Shown piece after piece: positions 60,990 to 64,000 of a DNA stretch of 64,000 nt. This DNA is from Pelagibius sp050043265 (GTDB lineage: Bacteria > Pseudomonadota > Alphaproteobacteria > Kiloniellales > Kiloniellaceae). Under the pieces are notes generated by a model. That model made no database searches. It was not told where the DNA came from and worked only from the letters and a program-made list of their open reading frames with translations. The stretch lies in assembly GCA_050043265.1 (NCBI GenBank), contig JBHJIR010000010.1, positions 35,629-99,628 on the forward strand, written 5' to 3'. The translations under genes and the position numbers were made by a program. Position 1 is the first letter of the stretch. Each line of letters opens with the position of its first letter.

Positions 60990-62315
60990 GTGCGTGAAGC
61001 CTCTCCCGACGCCGGGCACAAGACCAGCGACGCGGTTCTCGACCGCCTGATGCGTCTGCACCCCAAGGTCATCGACCTGTCGCTCGGCCGTGTCGAGCGC
61101 CTGCTGGCGCTGCTCGATCATCCCGAACAACGCCTGGCGCCGGTGCTCCATGTCGCCGGTACCAACGGCAAGGGCTCGTTGCTGGCCTTCCTGCGCGCCA
61201 TGCTGGAAGCGGCCGGGCAGGGTGTGCAGGTCTACACCTCGCCGCATCTTGTACGCTTCCACGAGCGCATCCGCCTGACCACGGGCCTGATCGACGAAGC
61301 CGCGCTGATCGCCCTGCTGGAACGCTGCGAGGCGATCAACGGGCCGGAGCCGATCACCTTCTTCGAGGTCACCACCGCCGCCGCCTTCCTCGCCTTCGCC
61401 GAAGAGCCGGCGGATATCCTGCTGCTGGAGACCGGCCAGGGGGGGCGGCTGGACGCCACCAACATGATTGCCCGGCCGCGGCTGACGGCGATCACCCCCA
61501 TCGCCCTCGACCACCAGCAGTTTCTCGGCACCACGCTGGAAGCCATCGCCGGCGAGAAGGCCGGCATTATGAAGCCCGGCGTGACCTGCGTCGTCGGCCC
61601 GCAGGAGCCGGCCGTACTGGCGGTGCTGGACAGGCACGCGCAGGGCATCGGCGCGCCGCTGTTCGCCTGCGGGCGCGACTGGCGCTTCGCCCCGACGGCG
61701 GCAGGCTTCCGCTATGAAGATGCGAGCGGCGTTCGCGACCTGCCAAAGCCAGTGCTGCGCGGCAGCCACCAGGTCGCCAACGCGGCTTTGGCGGTCGCCT
61801 GCGCCGCGCAGTTGGGCGACTTCGGGGTCGACGGAAAAGCGATGGACGCCGGCCTGACCACGGCCAGCTGGCCGGCACGCCTGCAGCGGCTGACCCAAGG
61901 GCCGCTGGCCGAGGCTCTTCCAAAAACAACGGGGGCCGGAGGCTGGGAATTGTGGCTCGACGGCGGCCACAATCCGGCCGCCGGCGTGGCGCTGGCCGAG
62001 TCCCTGCAGGATTGGCGGGACCGGCCGCTCGACCTCATCTATGGCATGCTGGATACCAAGGTGGCCGCCGGTTACCTGGAGGCCCTGGCGCCGCTGGCGC
62101 ACAGCCTGCAGGCCGTGCGCATTCCCGGCGAAGCGGCCAGCCTCTCCGCCGAAGCCGCCGCCGGCCACGCGGTCAAGGCCGGCATCGACGCCGCGCCCGC
62201 CGCATCGGTGACGGAGGCCCTGCACGCCATCGTCGCGAAAGCGAAGCGGCCCGGCCGCATTCTCATCTGCGGCTCGCTCTACCTCGCCGGCCAAGTGCTG
62301 CGCGACAACGGCTAG
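60990..62315 (+). CDS. folC: Bifunctional folylpolyglutamate/dihydrofolate synthase
   Basis: Adds glutamate to dihydropteroate and folates. The 441-residue product starts at GTG 60990, 9 bp after accD. The P-loop is VLHVAGTNGKGSLLAFL (about residues 51-67). YTSPHLVRFHERIRL, ILLLETGQGGRLDATN and DHQQFLGTTLEAIAGEKAGIMKPG are family motifs, and the C-terminal domain has LWLDGGHNPAAGVAL. The linked trpF-trpB-trpA-accD-folC order is typical of alphaproteobacteria. Confidence 0.96.
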   Translation: MREASPDAGHKTSDAVLDRLMRLHPKVIDLSLGRVERLLALLDHPEQRLAPVLHVAGTNGKGSLLAFLRAMLEAAGQGVQVYTSPHLVRFHERIRLTTGLIDEAALIALLERCEAINGPEPITFFEVTTAAAFLAFAEEPADILLLETGQGGRLDATNMIARPRLTAITPIALDHQQFLGTTLEAIAGEKAGIMKPGVTCVVGPQEPAVLAVLDRHAQGIGAPLFACGRDWRFAPTAAGFRYEDASGVRDLPKPVLRGSHQVANAALAVACAAQLGDFGVDGKAMDAGLTTASWPARLQRLTQGPLAEALPKTTGAGGWELWLDGGHNPAAGVALAESLQDWRDRPLDLIYGMLDTKVAAGYLEALAPLAHSLQAVRIPGEAASLSAEAAAGHAVKAGIDAAPAASVTEALHAIVAKAKRPGRILICGSLYLAGQVLRDNG

Positions 62316-62357
62316 CCCCGAGAATCAACACGCCCCAACGCCGTACGCGCTGACGGC

Positions 62358-62747
62358 TCAGTAGTTGTTCGTGATTGCGACGTATTTGGGATCTTCCTGG
62401 GCGTCGCGTTCGAACTGCAGGAACTCGTAGTAGCCGCAGCGCTTGCGTCCGGGATAGTCGCGGCAGATCTCGGGGCGCGCCTCATAGATCGTGCAGCGCC
62501 GCTTGTCGGTGTCGAAGAAGTGGCAGATCGAACCGAAATGCTCATCGTCCTGGTGGCGCAGGACGCGCGGGGGCTCGTCCATGCCCTTTTCCTTGAAGCC
62601 CTTCTTGGTGAAGCGCTTGCGCGCCTGTTCCTCGGTCACCTTGAAGTGCTTGGCCAGGCGCTTGATGTCGTCCGGCTGGGCATGGATGTTCGGATAGGAA
62701 CAGCAATAGCCCGGACACTTGAGACAGTCGTACTTCTCTTTTCCCAC
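62358..62747 (-). CDS. YkgJ-type cysteine-cluster protein
   Basis: A 129-residue putative zinc- or iron-binding protein of the CxxCxxCC family. The start is GTG 62747 with GAGAAGG upstream; another GTG five codons before is possible. The cluster is CLKCPGYCCSYPNIHA at the N terminus, with further cysteines in SICHFF, RRCTIYEARPEICRDYP and KRCGYYEFL. Family members have been linked to metal binding and protein methylation, neither shown here. It is convergent with folC and lies downstream of trxA. Confidence 0.9.
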   Translation of the reverse strand: MGKEKYDCLKCPGYCCSYPNIHAQPDDIKRLAKHFKVTEEQARKRFTKKGFKEKGMDEPPRVLRHQDDEHFGSICHFFDTDKRRCTIYEARPEICRDYPGRKRCGYYEFLQFERDAQEDPKYVAITNNY

Positions 62748-62876
62748 GGCTGACCTTCTCACCTGACGGATATTTTATTGATTATCTGCGAGGGCGGACC
62801 TTCGGTCACGCGGCGCCCGGCTGTCAAGAGTGGGTATCCCGCCGCGGCGGTTTTTAAGGCCCTGCAAACAAAGAAG

Positions 62877-62904
62877 AACCCCGCCGAATCTCTTCGGCGG
62901 GGTT
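62877..62904 (-). terminator. Rho-independent terminator of trxA
   Basis: AACCCCGCCGAA (62877-62888) pairs perfectly with TTCGGCGGGGTT (62893-62904). On the minus strand it is followed by CTTCTTTGTTT. It lies 100 bp after the trxA stop. Confidence 0.85.
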
Positions 62905-63004
62905 ATGGGCATCTTTTGGGGGGATACCGTACTTCTCGGGACTTCTCGGGGAAAACCGTATTTGGAGCTTGGAGTTTCCTCGTTACCCTTATCTACGTAG
63001 GGCC

Positions 63005-63325
63005 TCAGACGACCGATTCAACCCATTCGATAAGCTGACCCTTGCCAACCGCGCCGACCTTGGTCGCCGCGACCTGGCCGTCCTTGAACAGCATGAGAGT
63101 CGGAATACCACGCACGCCGTATTTCTGCGGGGTGTGCGGGTTGTCGTCGATGTTGATCTTGGCGACGGTGACGCGGCCGCCCATTTCCACGGCGATCTCT
63201 TCCAGGGCCGGTGCGATCTTCTTGCAGGGGCCGCACCATTCGGCCCAGAAATCAACGAGGACGGGACCGGAAGCCTTCAAGACGTCCTGTTCGAAGGTAC
63301 CGTCGCTGGTGGCTGTTGTGCTCAT
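63005..63325 (-). CDS. trxA: Thioredoxin
   Basis: A 106-residue cytoplasmic thiol-disulfide reductase. The redox motif is FWAEWCGPCKKIAP (Cys at about residues 31 and 34). IDDNPHTPQKYGVRGIPTLMLFKDG supplies the cis-Pro. The N terminus MSTTATSDGTFEQDVL precedes the first strand. It lies downstream of addA in the same direction, the normal alphaproteobacterial arrangement, but seems to have its own promoter. Confidence 0.98.
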   Translation of the reverse strand: MSTTATSDGTFEQDVLKASGPVLVDFWAEWCGPCKKIAPALEEIAVEMGGRVTVAKINIDDNPHTPQKYGVRGIPTLMLFKDGQVAATKVGAVGKGQLIEWVESVV

Positions 63326-63407
63326 GAAAACTTACCCCTGTAACGATGGCGCCCAGCGGGCCGAACCAGCCCCCGGGATCCATAGCGGTGTGTAACGATC
63401 TGGCTTC

Positions 63408-63437
63408 AATGTAGGGAGCGCCCCCAGCCAGCGTCAA
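63408..63437 (-). promoter_or_regulatory. Probable trxA promoter
   Basis: On the minus strand TTGACG (63437-63432) and TACATT (63413-63408) are 18 bp apart. The -35 box overlaps the addA stop codon. Transcription would start about 75 nt before trxA. Confidence 0.5.
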
Positions 63438-64000
63438 GGCGCGTGACCCGCCAGCAGCGCATCGCTGAGTTGCATCAGACGGGGTTGATCCGTCCAAATG
63501 AGATAGCTGCGAATCGCCCGCCCCGGATAGATCCGCGACAGCAGCGCGCGGTAAGCGGCCATCTGCTTCAGGTACAGCGCCGGGACGTCCTCCGCGCGCT
63601 GGGGCGCCGGTCGCTGGCTCTTGTAATCGACCAGGGAAATCGTCCCTTCTTCTACCAGAAGGCGATCCACCTGGCCGGCAATCACCTGTGGCCCCGCCGC
63701 GGTGTCGATGAGCCCGGCCAGCGGCACCTCGGCTCGGCTGCCAGGGCCGAACAGCGCCGCCAGGTCCGGCGCCTCCAGCACCCGCAGCACCTCGCCGAGA
63801 ATGTCTTCCTGCTGGTCCTCCGCGAGATCGTTCAACGGGCTGGCCAGGAAGGTCCGGCCCGCCGCGGCCCGGTCCTGCGGCGCCAGATCCGGCAGCGACT
63901 GCAGCAGGCGATGGATGAGCAGGCCGCGGCGGAAGCGCCGGCCCGCATCGGGGCCCAGCGGCGAGCGCGACGGCGGCTCGCTCTCGGTCGGGCGCGACGG
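63434..64000 (-). CDS. addA: Double-strand break repair helicase-nuclease AddA (C-terminal end only)
   Basis: The last 188 codons of a gene that enters from the right edge. They contain the C-terminal RecB-type nuclease domain: IAGQVDRLLVEEGTISLVDYKSQRP, with the D...DYK metal-binding pair, and YLKQMAAYRALLSRIYPG, with the Q...Y motif of the family. RRGLLIHRLLQSLPDL just before is the AddA region linking helicase and nuclease. It works with AddB in recombinational repair. The helicase part is outside the window. Confidence 0.92.
   Translation of the reverse strand, partial: PSRPTESEPPSRSPLGPDAGRRFRRGLLIHRLLQSLPDLAPQDRAAAGRTFLASPLNDLAEDQQEDILGEVLRVLEAPDLAALFGPGSRAEVPLAGLIDTAAGPQVIAGQVDRLLVEEGTISLVDYKSQRPAPQRAEDVPALYLKQMAAYRALLSRIYPGRAIRSYLIWTDQPRLMQLSDALLAGHAP

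Noticed and set aside
62763..63004. A small gene between the YkgJ-type gene and trxA
   Set aside because: The 86-codon frame there spans the trxA terminator and a 10-bp tandem repeat and has no protein-like features.

Overview
The window is GC-rich chromosomal DNA from a Gram-negative alphaproteobacterium. Gene content and order fit a Rhodospirillales/Kiloniellales-like organism, though no species can be named from the sequence alone. The pointers are the kdsD-lptC-lptA-lptB-rpoN-hpf-ptsN block, the ihfB-lapA...pyrF...trpF-trpB-trpA-accD-folC...trxA-addA order, a TIGR02300 protein beside aroA-cmk-rpsA, and the Hsp20-DUF1150 pair. No insertion sequence, phage, CRISPR array or rRNA operon was seen. 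One tRNA gene, tRNA-Ala(GGC), is present.

Layout. 1-8.5 kb (minus strand) is a translation cluster: thrS, infC (apparent AUA start), rpmI, rplT, pheS and pheT (cut by the left edge). It is split between infC and rpmI by a divergent TetR/short-chain dehydrogenase pair. 8.6-16.2 kb is mixed: a glycosyltransferase, an alpha/beta hydrolase, an unknown membrane protein, a nucleoside-sugar-epimerase-like protein, a TPR protein, a GST, and two adjacent paralogous proteins of unknown function. 16.3-22.4 kb is gltD-gltB (glutamate synthase). 22.7-25.4 kb has uppP, an NDUFA9-like protein and a short RNase D. 25.8-32.4 kb is the Lpt/RpoN block: KDO precursor synthesis, LPS transport to the outer membrane, sigma-54, ribosome hibernation and nitrogen-PTS.

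32.5-43 kb is more accessory. It holds DUF1150 and Hsp20 with a possible RNA thermometer, an EAL-domain protein, a PPP phosphatase and a frameshifted phytase-like esterase. It also holds two secreted unknowns, a hemerythrin-like protein, a cytochrome c, a tartrate/malate-type dehydrogenase and a small anchored unknown. 43-49.4 kb returns to core genes: tRNA-Ala, a TIGR02300 protein, aroA, cmk, rpsA (followed by five 46-bp tandem hairpins), ihfB and lapA. 49.4-52.8 kb has an ornithine-cyclodeaminase-like gene and two sarcosine-oxidase-like flavoenzymes. 52.8-64 kb is pyrF, four tandem paralogous membrane proteins, trpF, trpB, trpA, accD, folC, a YkgJ-type cysteine-cluster protein, trxA and the 3' end of addA (cut by the right edge).

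The best candidates for something undescribed are the four-gene membrane-protein family between pyrF and trpF, and the tandem 225/220-residue pair at 14.7-16.1 kb. Other points worth checking are the AUA start of infC, a consensus sigma-54 promoter facing a gene-free stretch beside gltD, a ROSE-like leader before hsp20, the 46-bp terminator array after rpsA, and substitutions at usually invariant positions of TrpA and TrpB. All functional calls come from motif and family recognition by eye; no database search was run.
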